DNA of 64,000 nt from Acidobacteriota bacterium (GTDB lineage: Bacteria > Acidobacteriota > Thermoanaerobaculia > Gp7-AA8): NCBI GenBank assembly GCA_019244185.1, contig JAFATB010000015.1, positions 1 through 64,000 of the forward strand, given 5' to 3'. The notes under the pieces are model-generated. The model saw only the letters and a list, made by a program, of their open reading frames with translations, did no database searches and was not told where the DNA came from. Position numbers and translations under genes: made by a program. Positions 44,267-54,532 of this stretch are shown piece by piece. The number at the start of each line of letters is the position of its first letter. Positions within the stretch are counted from its first letter, which is position 1.

Positions 44267-44740
44267 TCAGTCGCGCGCGGCGCGCTTCTTCAGCGACAGC
44301 GTGAGCGCGAACGTCGCCACCGGCTCGTCGCCGAGCTTCGACGGCACGGTGGCGGTGACGTGCACGGTCGCTTCCTGCCGCTCGCCCGTTTCGAGCGTGC
44401 GCCGCAAGAGCTCCTGAATCACCGCTCCGTCGTCATTCGTGAAGTGCACGTCCCCCTCGGCGCGCTTCAGGAACTCCGCCTTCAGGTCCTTGAAGATGAA
44501 GTTCACGCGCTCGCGGCGGTCGGCGACGAGCTTGAAGGCGATGAGACCGGCGGCGACGTCCGCGCCCATGCAGAGCGTGCCGAGGTACATCGCGTGGATG
44601 TCGCGGCGGCGCGTGCGCCAGTTGAGCGGGATGCGCACGACGCAGCGGTCGGCGCTGAGCTCGAGGATCTTCGGAGAGGCCAGCCACAGAAAGAAGACGT
44701 TCTGCAGCGACCAGAGGCGGACCATCGTGGTCGGTTTCAT
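44267..44740 (-). CDS. DUF4442 (hot-dog fold, thioesterase-like) protein
   Basis: A 157-residue protein of the hot-dog fold, matching the DUF4442/YiiD C-terminal type: VVRIPLNWRTRRRDIHAMYL followed by GTLCMGADVAAGLIAFKL. The central helix of the hot-dog fold falls in the second segment. Relatives are putative acyl-CoA or acyl-ACP thioesterases, but activity is unproven. The start is ATG 44740, 8 bases after the stop of the kinase gene; a longer open frame upstream is a shadow of the kinase gene. It is the last gene of the kinase transcript. Confidence 0.8.
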   Translation of the reverse strand: MKPTTMVRLWSLQNVFFLWLASPKILELSADRCVVRIPLNWRTRRRDIHAMYLGTLCMGADVAAGLIAFKLVADRRERVNFIFKDLKAEFLKRAEGDVHFTNDDGAVIQELLRRTLETGERQEATVHVTATVPSKLGDEPVATFALTLSLKKRAARD

Positions 44741-44748
44741 ACGGCGAT

Positions 44749-47307
<2,559 letters not shown>

Positions 47308-47389
47308 GGCGTATGTACGGACAGAATGCCACGGCGGATGACGCACCGCCAGACCGGCCGCGTGACGGACTCCGCGCGCGACGGCAACC

Positions 47390-48166
47390 TTACCGTTTCA
47401 CTTTGTCACGATCGAGCCTCCGCCGCGCGTACGGCACGGTGGCGCGGTCGAAGAGCGCGTCGGGCAGCACGCGCAGCAGGCGCACGAGGAGCGACATCGG
47501 ACGCGGGAACTCGATGACGCGCTTTCCCTTCGCGAGACCGTTCGCGATCGCGAGCGCGGCATCGTCGGCGTTCATGAGGAACGGCATGCGGAAGCGGTTC
47601 TTCTCCGTCATCGGCGTGGCCACGAAACCGGGATTCACGATCGCGACGCGCACGCCGTACGGCCGCAGCTCCACGCGCGCGGCCTCGAGGAAGTTCTGCA
47701 TCGCGGCTTTGCTCGCCGAATACGAGCCCGCGCCCGGCAGTCCACGCAGACCGGCGAGCGACGCGACGCCGGCGAACGTGCCCGTGCGGCGCTCCATCAT
47801 CGAGCGGATCACGGCGTCGTAGAGATAGAGCATGCCGTGGTAGTTCACGTTCATGATCAGCTCCGCGTCGGCGAGGCTGAACGTCGCCGCGGAGTTGGGA
47901 ACGCTGACGCCGGCGTTCGCGACCGCGAGATCGATCGGACCGAGGTCGCGCTCCGCGCGCGCGACGGCGTCGTGCACGGACGCGCGGTCCGTGACGTCGC
48001 ACGCGATCGGCAATGCGCGACCGCCGCGCGCGTTGATGTCGCGGGCGAGCGCGTCGAGCAGTGCCTCGCGGCGCGCGAGCAATGCGACCGCGTAGCCGCG
48101 CCGCGCCAGTTCGCGCGCGAGCGCGTGGCCGATGCCGGAGGACGCACCGGTGAGGACCGCGTTCAT
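47390..48166 (-). CDS. Short-chain dehydrogenase/reductase (SDR)
   Basis: A 258-residue classical SDR: TGASSGIGHALA (NAD(P) loop), the NAG motif (LAVANAGVSVPN), and the catalytic S-Y-K set with YSASKAAMQ. The C-terminal part carries a hydrophobic segment (MSLLVRLLRVLPDALF) that may associate with membrane, as in related oxidoreductases acting on lipids. The substrate is unknown. Its ATG overlaps the TGA of ligD (ATGA at 48163-48166), so it is in one operon with the ligase and small kinase, an odd company for an SDR. Confidence 0.9.
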   Translation of the reverse strand: MNAVLTGASSGIGHALARELARRGYAVALLARREALLDALARDINARGGRALPIACDVTDRASVHDAVARAERDLGPIDLAVANAGVSVPNSAATFSLADAELIMNVNYHGMLYLYDAVIRSMMERRTGTFAGVASLAGLRGLPGAGSYSASKAAMQNFLEAARVELRPYGVRVAIVNPGFVATPMTEKNRFRMPFLMNADDAALAIANGLAKGKRVIEFPRPMSLLVRLLRVLPDALFDRATVPYARRRLDRDKVKR

Positions 48167-49950
48167 TTCAGTTGCGGCAGTTCGACGCCGCCGGTCAGCA
48201 CCGGCTCGAAGAGATCGCCGACTTTCGCGAGGCGCTTCGGCATCGTGCGGATCGTGAACTTCAGCGGATCGAGCTTCTTCGTGACCTCGCTCCACTTGAG
48301 CGGCGCGGAGACCGGCGCGCCGTCGATCGCGCGCGGCGAGTACGGCGCGACGACGGTCTTGCCGTAGCCGTTCTGCATGCAGTCGAGATAGAGCCGCCCG
48401 CGCCGTTTGGCGAGACTGCGCTCGACGGTGATGCCGGGGACGCGCGCCGCGACGGCCGCGGCGATCGAGCACGCAAAGTCCGCGACCTCTTCGTGCGTGT
48501 AGCCGCTCGCGAGCGGGATCAGCACGTGGATGCCGCGTTTGCCCGAGGTCTTCGGCACGCTCGGCAGCTCGAGGTTCTCGAGCAGCTTGCGCATCACGAT
48601 CGCGGCGTCGAGCGCCTGCTCGAAACCCTTCCCTTTCGCGGGATCGAGATCGAACAGCAGCCAGTCCGGCTCGTCGAGACTCGCGCCGCGCGACGACCAC
48701 ATGTGCACCGTCAGCACCGACATCTGCGCGAGCCAGCGCAGCGCTTCCACGCTGTCGACGACGAGATGCTTCACGGTCTGGCGGCTCACCGTGCGCGTCG
48801 GCGTCTCGATGACGGTCAGCCAGTCCGCGCCTTCCTTGCCGATGTTCTGGTGGAACCACGACGGGCGGTCGATGCCCTGGTTCCAGTGCTCGAGCGCGAG
48901 CGGGCGGTCGGCGAGCGCGCGCAACATCGGCTCGGCGACGGCCTCGTAGTAGTCGGCGATGTGCTGCTTGGTGATGCCGTCGCGCGGATAGAGCACGCGT
49001 TCCGGATGCGAGAGCGTGACTTTCTGCGCCGTTTCCTTGACCACGTCGTTGACCGCCTTGTCTTCGCGGAGGCCGAGGAAGGAAGGATGCCGCAGGCGGT
49101 TGTCCGACGTCCACTCCGTGAACGCGACCTGCGCCACGAGCCGCGGCTTCACCCACGTCGCGGTCTTGATGCGTGGCGCGTCGACGACGGGCGCTTTCGC
49201 GACGATGTCCTTCGCGAGCTGCTCGCGCAGTTGCGCGCGCAGCTTCAGCGAGAAGCCGGTGCCCACTTTGCCCGCGTAGCGCAGCACGCCTTTGTCGTTG
49301 AAGCCGAGATGCAGCGAGCCGATCTCGCGCTCGCTGGCGGTGCTCGGCTGCCAGCCGACGATCGCGAATTCCTGCTGATGCAGCGTCTTCACCTTCAGCC
49401 ACTCTTTCGAGCGGCGGCCTTCGTACTTCGACGTGTTGCGTTTGGCGATGATCCCTTCCCACCCGCCCGACGCCGCTTTCTGCAGCGCCTTCGTGCCGGT
49501 CATGGCGAGTTTCTCCGCGAGCGCGATGCCGGCGGGCGGTTTCGCGAAGAGTTTCTCGAGCAGCGCGCGGCGCTCTTCGTACGCGCGCTTGCGGAGGTCT
49601 TCGCCGTCGAGCCAGAGGATGTCGAAGATCACGAGGCGTTCGTTGCCGCCCTGCTGCAGCAGCTGAAACCGCGGCGCGCCTTTCGCGTCGAGGACGACGA
49701 CCTCGCCGTCGAGGACGATCTCCTTCGACTTGATCTTCTGCAGCGCGGCGAAGGTGCGCGGGAAGCGCGGCGCGAGATCGAGCTCGTTGCGGCTGAGCAT
49801 CGCGGCCTCGCCGCCGGCGATGGCGCAGACGGCGCGGAAGCCGTCGTATTTCAGTTCGTACGACCACGAGCCGTCGTCCGGCGGCGGCGCTTCGGCGAGC
49901 GTCGCGAGCATCGGCGGGAACACGCGTTTCAAGAGCTGGCGCGGCGTCAT
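48163..49950 (-). CDS. ligD: ATP-dependent DNA ligase D (ligase and polymerase domains)
   Basis: A 595-residue LigD without the N-terminal phosphoesterase (PE) domain. The ligase domain (about 1-300) carries the adenylated Lys K34 in YELKYDGFRA, EIVLDGEVVVLD, WEGIIAKRNTSKYEG and the OB-fold. The primase/polymerase domain follows (about 315-590) with WLLFDLDPAKGKGF (the metal Asp pair) and TSGKRGIHVLIPL. The order ligase-polymerase without PE is found in many bacteria. It seals double-strand breaks in non-homologous end joining, normally with Ku; no Ku gene is in the window. It is coupled by ATGA to a P-loop kinase gene upstream. Confidence 0.94.
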   Translation of the reverse strand: MTPRQLLKRVFPPMLATLAEAPPPDDGSWSYELKYDGFRAVCAIAGGEAAMLSRNELDLAPRFPRTFAALQKIKSKEIVLDGEVVVLDAKGAPRFQLLQQGGNERLVIFDILWLDGEDLRKRAYEERRALLEKLFAKPPAGIALAEKLAMTGTKALQKAASGGWEGIIAKRNTSKYEGRRSKEWLKVKTLHQQEFAIVGWQPSTASEREIGSLHLGFNDKGVLRYAGKVGTGFSLKLRAQLREQLAKDIVAKAPVVDAPRIKTATWVKPRLVAQVAFTEWTSDNRLRHPSFLGLREDKAVNDVVKETAQKVTLSHPERVLYPRDGITKQHIADYYEAVAEPMLRALADRPLALEHWNQGIDRPSWFHQNIGKEGADWLTVIETPTRTVSRQTVKHLVVDSVEALRWLAQMSVLTVHMWSSRGASLDEPDWLLFDLDPAKGKGFEQALDAAIVMRKLLENLELPSVPKTSGKRGIHVLIPLASGYTHEEVADFACSIAAAVAARVPGITVERSLAKRRGRLYLDCMQNGYGKTVVAPYSPRAIDGAPVSAPLKWSEVTKKLDPLKFTIRTMPKRLAKVGDLFEPVLTGGVELPQLK

Positions 49951-50393
49951 GTGGCAGCGATGATCGGCGGAAGCGGCGCGATGACGCGCACTTCGTCGAA
50001 TCCCTCCTCGAATGTCGGCGGTACGAGCTTGCGGGCGGTGACGTAGACCGCGACGTCCGGCACGCGCGCGTTTCCTTCGCGCAGGCGGTTGCGCGCGACG
50101 GCATCTTTCACGGTCGTCTCGAAAAAGTACGCGACCACGCGCGCGCCGTGGCGTCGGCCGAGCGCGATGAGCGGCGCGCGCACGACGGGCGTCGGATTGG
50201 TGTTGTCGACGACGACGGAACGTCCCGCCGCGAGCGCGCGCGCGATCTCCTGTTCCTGTCTCCCATCGCGGCTCCGCGCGTGCTTCATCAGATCCTTGCT
50301 CACATGCACGTGCGTTGCCGCGAAGTGATCGCGGTAGTACGTCGACTTGCCGGCGGCCTGCAGTCCGACGAAGATGACGAGTTCCAACGGCAT
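49947..50393 (-). CDS. P-loop kinase (AAA_33 type, polynucleotide-kinase-like)
   Basis: A 148-residue P-loop kinase. The Walker A is FVGLQAAGKST; a short lid-like region follows (VSKDLMKHARSRDGRQEQEI), with SVVVDNTNPTPVVRAPLI, the DNTN motif typical of polynucleotide kinases and related zeta-toxin-like kinases. It lacks a phosphatase domain. The gene overlaps the ligD start by ATGA. The adjacency suggests a 5'-end-healing kinase for the ligase; the substrate could also be a small molecule or nucleotide, as for other AAA_33 kinases. Confidence 0.75.
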   Translation of the reverse strand: MPLELVIFVGLQAAGKSTYYRDHFAATHVHVSKDLMKHARSRDGRQEQEIARALAAGRSVVVDNTNPTPVVRAPLIALGRRHGARVVAYFFETTVKDAVARNRLREGNARVPDVAVYVTARKLVPPTFEEGFDEVRVIAPLPPIIAAT

Positions 50394-50402
50394 CACCAAA
50401 CA

Positions 50403-50648
50403 ATGTCGCGCTACGTGAAGAAATTCAAATCCCTCGGATCCACGGGCCCCTCCGAAGAGCGAGGCTTCGCGATCTGGGCGGGCTACGATATCGTCGGCGT
50501 CGACGACGACCTCTCGCTCTACGGCCTGCAGAATGTCGAAACGTGGGACGAAACCCGGCTCGCGGAGCTCGGCGTGACGAAGTTCCTGCGCGTCGAGCCG
50601 GACGACGAGGCGACGTACGCAACGCTGGGGATTCCGAGGACGAGATGA
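50403..50648 (+). CDS. Small protein of unknown function, related to the N-terminus of the 51616 gene product
   Basis: An 81-residue protein. The segment MSRYVKKFKSLG and the later WAGYDIVGVDDDL and DETRLAELGVTKF align with MTRYLQRIALLG, WIGWEIDGVGTEV and DDELRARGVKEF of the protein encoded at 51616-52071, so the two share an unknown domain. No motif or signal peptide is visible. It is divergent from the P-loop kinase gene by 9 bases and its TGA overlaps the ATG of the next gene (ATGA). Confidence 0.6.
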   Translation: MSRYVKKFKSLGSTGPSEERGFAIWAGYDIVGVDDDLSLYGLQNVETWDETRLAELGVTKFLRVEPDDEATYATLGIPRTR

Positions 50649-50947
50649 CGCACGATACGAAACAGCCGATCGCCATTCCGCTCGAGACGCTGAAGGAGCT
50701 GGCCACGACGGTCGCCGCGGAGCTTAAGGCGCACGCCGGCGGTGCAAGTGTGGCAAACAGCGGCGGAGGCTCCGCGTATCGCGCGCTGCCTCCGCTCGTG
50801 CGCGAGCGGTTCATCGACGTGCGCGCGGCGCTTTTCCAGCGCGGCATCTACGACCCGGTGCTCGTGCGCTTCGACAGCGCGACCGCGCCGCAGGCGTCGA
50901 CGGAAGAAGTGGCGGCGCAACTGGAGCAGGTCGCGGCGGCGCTGTAG
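50645..50947 (+). CDS. Small protein of unknown function
   Basis: A 100-residue acidic, mostly helical protein with no visible motif. Its C-terminal 40 residues (EEVAAQLEQVAAAL at the end) are predicted helix, and a Gly/Ser-rich stretch divides the protein. It starts within the stop codon of the preceding gene (ATGA at 50645-50648) and ends 4 bases before the GTG of the PhyH-like dioxygenase gene. These tight junctions indicate one transcript. No family recognised. Confidence 0.55.
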   Translation: MTHDTKQPIAIPLETLKELATTVAAELKAHAGGASVANSGGGSAYRALPPLVRERFIDVRAALFQRGIYDPVLVRFDSATAPQASTEEVAAQLEQVAAAL

Positions 50948-50951
50948 CGTC

Positions 50952-51635
50952 GTGAGCGATCTCCATCGCGACGGCTACACGCTCGCGGACTTTGTGATTC
51001 GCGACGTCGCGCGCATCGCGGCGTCGTTGCCGGACGTCGGCGTACGACGCGGCGGCATTCGCAATCTCGTGCATGCGAACTTCATCGCGGAGCTCTTCGC
51101 CGACGAGCGTCTCGTTCGCGCCGTCACGTCGATCGTTGGCAACGATGCGGTAGCGGTGAAGGCGACGCTGTTCGACAAGACCGCGCGCGCGAACTGGCTC
51201 GTGCAGTGGCATCAGGACCGCGTCGTCGCGGTCCGCGAACGCCGCGAGGCGCCGGGCTTCGGCGCGTGGAGCGTGAAGCACGGCGTCGTGCACGCCGAGC
51301 CGCCCGCGGCGGTGCTCGAGCAGATGCTCGCCGTGCGCGTGCATCTCGACGCGTGCGGCGCGGACAACGGTCCGCTGCGCGTGATCCCGCGCACGCACCG
51401 ACTCGGCAAGCTGGCCGATGACGCGATCGCGTCGCTCGTCGCCACGCGCGGTGTCGCGGAGCTCTACGTGCCCGAAGGCGGCGTCGTCTTCATGCGTCCG
51501 CTGCTGCTGCACGCGTCCTCGCCCGCGCGCAACGTGGCGCACCGTCGCGTGCTGCACATCGAAGTCGCGCCGCGCGATGCAATCGCGCCGTTGGAGTGGG
51601 CGGCGGCGGTGGCGATTACGCCAAACGAGATGTGA
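50952..51635 (+). CDS. Phytanoyl-CoA dioxygenase (PhyH) family protein
   Basis: A 227-residue Fe(II)/2-oxoglutarate dioxygenase-fold protein. The iron-binding facial triad is H87 and D89 in QWHQDRVV and a distal His in PLLLHASSPA (about H187), and a 2-oxoglutarate-binding Arg follows in AHRRVLHIEV. The substrate cannot be told; family members act on acyl-CoAs, antibiotics and small metabolites. The start is GTG 50952 with the stop of the previous gene 3 bases upstream, since no ATG occurs early in the domain. It overlaps the convergent gene by 20 bases. Confidence 0.82.
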   Translation: MSDLHRDGYTLADFVIRDVARIAASLPDVGVRRGGIRNLVHANFIAELFADERLVRAVTSIVGNDAVAVKATLFDKTARANWLVQWHQDRVVAVRERREAPGFGAWSVKHGVVHAEPPAAVLEQMLAVRVHLDACGADNGPLRVIPRTHRLGKLADDAIASLVATRGVAELYVPEGGVVFMRPLLLHASSPARNVAHRRVLHIEVAPRDAIAPLEWAAAVAITPNEM

Positions 51636-52071
51636 TCCGCAGGTAGCACTCCTCGCCGCCCACCACCTCCACCCGCCCGTCCTCTTCCCACACGCGGAAA
51701 CGCGCCTGCACGCGCGGGTCGCGAAGCTGGGTGTCGTCGGCGAAGAACGCGAGGAGCGTCGAGCGCGGGACCGTCGTCACGCCGCGGGCGCGGATGCGCT
51801 CCATACCGACCAGCAGCGCGTCGAGGCGATAGTCAATGTCTTGATCTTCGAGCGTCTGCGCGGACGGTGAGCCGGCCACGGCGGCGCCGAGGCCGAGAAA
51901 GTTCTCGAACGGCATCGGGCGGAACTCTTTGACGCCGCGCGCGCGGAGCTCATCGTCGGTCAGGTTGTCCGCGAGCAGGAGACCGGGCACCTCGGTGCCG
52001 ACGCCGTCGATCTCCCATCCGATCCAGCGCTCCTTGCCGAGGAGCGCGATGCGCTGGAGATAGCGAGTCAT
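51616..52071 (-). CDS. Protein of unknown function sharing a domain with the 50403 gene product
   Basis: A 151-residue soluble protein. The first 50 residues resemble the whole of the 81-residue protein encoded at 50403-50648 (see that entry). The C-terminal 90 residues (SAQTLEDQDIDYRLDALLVG onward) contain no visible catalytic motif. No family recognised. It is convergent with the PhyH gene and overlaps it by 20 bases; it is divergent from the TonB gene. Confidence 0.6.
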   Translation of the reverse strand: MTRYLQRIALLGKERWIGWEIDGVGTEVPGLLLADNLTDDELRARGVKEFRPMPFENFLGLGAAVAGSPSAQTLEDQDIDYRLDALLVGMERIRARGVTTVPRSTLLAFFADDTQLRDPRVQARFRVWEEDGRVEVVGGEECYLRITSRLA

Positions 52072-52152
52072 GTCATGAATCCGTCACTGTCTTGTAGCAC
52101 ATTGTCCTGCGCGCCCACTGCTACTCTGCGCTTCGCAGGGCTTCACCAAAAC

Positions 52153-52929
52153 ATGTTCGAAACGGTCGTCCCGGAAACGGTGGCGCCACGGAGCCGAAGG
52201 CTTTTCTACGAGACTCTTCCGCTCGCGGTCGCCCTTCACGTCTTCGCCGTCGGCGGCGGAGTCATCGCCAACGTCTGGCACGTTGCGTTCCCGTCGCAGT
52301 CGCCGAAGCTCTTCGCGGCGTACTCGCTCGTCGAGCCGCCGCCCCCGCCGCCTCCTCCCCCGCCGCCGCCCCGTCCCGCGGCAACCGTGACGCAGGTCAA
52401 GCCGGTGCCGCAGATGCCGCTCGTCGCGCCGACGGTCATCCCCGACGTCGTGCCGGTCGTGAACAACGATCCGCCGCCGCCCGCGCCGCAGACGGAAGGC
52501 GGTGTGGAAGGAGGCGTGGAGGGAGGGATCGAAGGGGGGATCGTCGGCGGCGACATCCACAGCGTCCCGACGCCCGAGCCTCCGCCGCCGCCTCCACCGC
52601 CGAAGCCGGAGCCGGAGAACGTCGTCATCGCGCGCGACGAGCCGCTGCCGGTGCAGTCGATCGATCAGGAGTTCCCGCCGTATCCGCAGGACGCGCTGCT
52701 CGTCGGCTGGGAAGACCAGCTCGTCGTGCAGTACACGATCAACAAGGACGGCACGGTTTCGAAGATCTCGGTGATCACGCCGCCGCAGCGCGACGAGTTC
52801 ACGCGCACGACGCTCAAGACGATGCGGCACTGGAAGTTCAAGCCGTACTTTGGCCGCGACGGACAGGCGCGCGAGATCACGCACCAGCTCACGATCCAGT
52901 TCAAGATCGCGCACGTGCAGCCTCACTGA
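52153..52929 (+). CDS. TonB family energy-transducer protein
   Basis: A 258-residue inner-membrane protein: an N-terminal membrane anchor (about 20-42), a periplasmic spacer with a 12-proline run (about 62-74), a glycine-rich repeat of the type GGVE/GGIE (116-133) and a second proline run, then a TonB C-terminal domain (about 180-258) with YPQDALLVGWEDQLVVQYTI and MRHWKFKPYF. It transmits proton-motive force to TonB-dependent receptors such as that encoded at 21277-23649. ExbB and ExbD are not in the window. The long proline runs would make translation dependent on elongation factor P and similar factors. Confidence 0.93.
   Translation: MFETVVPETVAPRSRRLFYETLPLAVALHVFAVGGGVIANVWHVAFPSQSPKLFAAYSLVEPPPPPPPPPPPPRPAATVTQVKPVPQMPLVAPTVIPDVVPVVNNDPPPPAPQTEGGVEGGVEGGIEGGIVGGDIHSVPTPEPPPPPPPPKPEPENVVIARDEPLPVQSIDQEFPPYPQDALLVGWEDQLVVQYTINKDGTVSKISVITPPQRDEFTRTTLKTMRHWKFKPYFGRDGQAREITHQLTIQFKIAHVQPH
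52497..52550 (+). repeat. Degenerate 12-bp tandem repeats in the tonB gene
   Basis: The stretch encoding GGVEGGVEGGIEGGI is built of about four 12-bp units of the type GGAGGCGTGGAG, with some third-position changes. Changing the copy number would lengthen or shorten the spacer by whole four-residue units without shifting the frame. Confidence 0.7.
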
Positions 52930-53029
52930 GCCGCCGGCCGCCACCGCGATCGTTTGCAAGCGGCGCAATCCTTGCTCCCTTCGCTCTCCGTCCGTGGTCG
53001 CCGAATTTCCCTATCGCACGCAGCTCGCC

Positions 53030-54376
53030 ATGCCCGTGATCGGGCTCGAGTCCGAGTTCCAGGTGTACGTCGACGAGCAGGTCGTGGTGCCCGAGGAGTA
53101 CTGGCGGGCGCCGTCGGCATTCATCGACCGGCCGCTGCTGTATCGCAGCTCGAAAGCGTCGCAGCTGCCGACGGGCGGCGCGGTGTACTTCGACGGCGGC
53201 GTGCTCGAAGTCGTGACGCCGGTGATCGAGCTCGGCTCGCAGAGCACGGCGCGCGTGGTGCGCAGTCTGTGGGAGCAGATCGGCTTCATCCGCGGGCAGC
53301 TCGACCGCTGGCAGCAGCGCCACGGCAAACGCGTGCGGCTGCAGGCGTACAGCTGTCACTTCAACATCTCGTACGAGCTCGCGCGCGGCGAGCGCAACCG
53401 CAACCGCACGATTCAGAAGCTCGCGCTGCTGCTCGCGCATCTGTTGCCGGCGGCGGTGCTCGTCGCGGGGACGAACCGGCGTTCGACGGGACTCGGCGTG
53501 CGGCCGCGGCGCGACCGCATCGAGATCACGCTCGACTTCATCCCTGACCCGGGGCTGATGGCGGCGACGACCGCGCTCATCGTCGGCATCGTGCGCGAGG
53601 TCATCGGCTGGCCGTCGTATCGCGTCGAGGAGCTCGCGGCGCGCGGCATTCCGGCCATCGCGGACGTCGAGCCGGGCAAGCACGCGACGCGCAACGGCTG
53701 GGTCGCGCGCGACTTTCACTTCCCGCACAACCCGTTCACGACCAGCGCCGACGCGCGCGTCTGGACGACGATCGACGGACGCACGCTCTCGCTGCGGGAC
53801 ATCGCGCTCGAAACGGCGTCGGCGTTCCGCGATTCGATCCAGCGTTACGCCGACGCGTTCAGCGTGCGGCTGCTCTTCGCGGTGCTGCGCGGCGAGATGC
53901 CGTCGTTGCTCGATCTCGACGATCGTCCGCCGGCGTACGACGACATCGGCCACGTCGCGCGCTGGGGCGAGGCGCTGCCGGAGCTTGCGAATTACTCCGG
54001 CGCCATGCGTGATGAGGAAGACGCTGCGCCGCTACGCCGTCGCGCCGACGTCGAAGAGAAGCTCGCGCCGCCGTGGCGTGGCGAAGGCGTCGACCGGCGC
54101 CACCGCGTGCAGATGCCGCCGCGCGTCGAACGTCGCGACAAGAACGAGCGCCGCACCGAACGCGCGTCAACCACGTCGCCGCGACTCGCGCGCTCCGCCT
54201 ACGAGCGCGTCTTCCGGCAGCTCGCGAGTGGCAAACGTCTGCGCGTCGGACGCGAGGTGCTGACGCCGGTCGGCGTGCGCGGCTGGTACCACGCGATCTT
54301 CGAGAACGCGTCGGGCGACGAGCGGATCCTGTCGATCGATCAGGTGCTCGAGCACATGGATCAATGGCGCGAGTAG
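53030..54376 (+). CDS. Carboxylate-amine ligase-like protein (GCS/Pup-ligase superfamily fold, tentative)
   Basis: A 448-residue cytoplasmic protein. It starts MPVIGLESEFQVYV, with the G-x-E-x-E pattern of glutamate-cysteine ligase, glutamine synthetase and Pup ligase/deamidase enzymes. Further in, GGAVYFDGGVLEVVTPVIEL and VLVAGTNRRSTGLGV fall in the order seen for that superfamily, and RDRIEITLDFIPDPG resembles a substrate-binding strand. The C-terminal 100 residues are basic and probably disordered before a last short domain. The match is by eye and the substrate is unknown. The start is ATG 53030; GTG 52994 would add 12 residues. Confidence 0.5.
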   Translation: MPVIGLESEFQVYVDEQVVVPEEYWRAPSAFIDRPLLYRSSKASQLPTGGAVYFDGGVLEVVTPVIELGSQSTARVVRSLWEQIGFIRGQLDRWQQRHGKRVRLQAYSCHFNISYELARGERNRNRTIQKLALLLAHLLPAAVLVAGTNRRSTGLGVRPRRDRIEITLDFIPDPGLMAATTALIVGIVREVIGWPSYRVEELAARGIPAIADVEPGKHATRNGWVARDFHFPHNPFTTSADARVWTTIDGRTLSLRDIALETASAFRDSIQRYADAFSVRLLFAVLRGEMPSLLDLDDRPPAYDDIGHVARWGEALPELANYSGAMRDEEDAAPLRRRADVEEKLAPPWRGEGVDRRHRVQMPPRVERRDKNERRTERASTTSPRLARSAYERVFRQLASGKRLRVGREVLTPVGVRGWYHAIFENASGDERILSIDQVLEHMDQWRE

Positions 54377-54440
54377 CGCGCTGGCATCGCACTCGCACTA
54401 TGCGCGGACAGCCCCGGAACATCGGGGAACGCTGGCGACA

Positions 54441-54483
54441 AGGCGCGTCGATATTCGCAAGGCGGTCGACGCGCTTTCTTTTT
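54441..54483 (+). terminator. Rho-independent terminator
   Basis: GCGCGTCGA (54443-54451) and TCGACGCGC (54466-54474) form a 9-bp stem with a 14-base loop, followed by TTTCTTTTT. It lies 66 bases after the ligase-like gene and before pepQ, and separates their transcripts. Confidence 0.85.
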
Positions 54484-54532
54484 GCGCGTTCGTGTTCGTC
54501 GGTGCGCGCGCGGCGTTGTATCCTCCCGCGCC

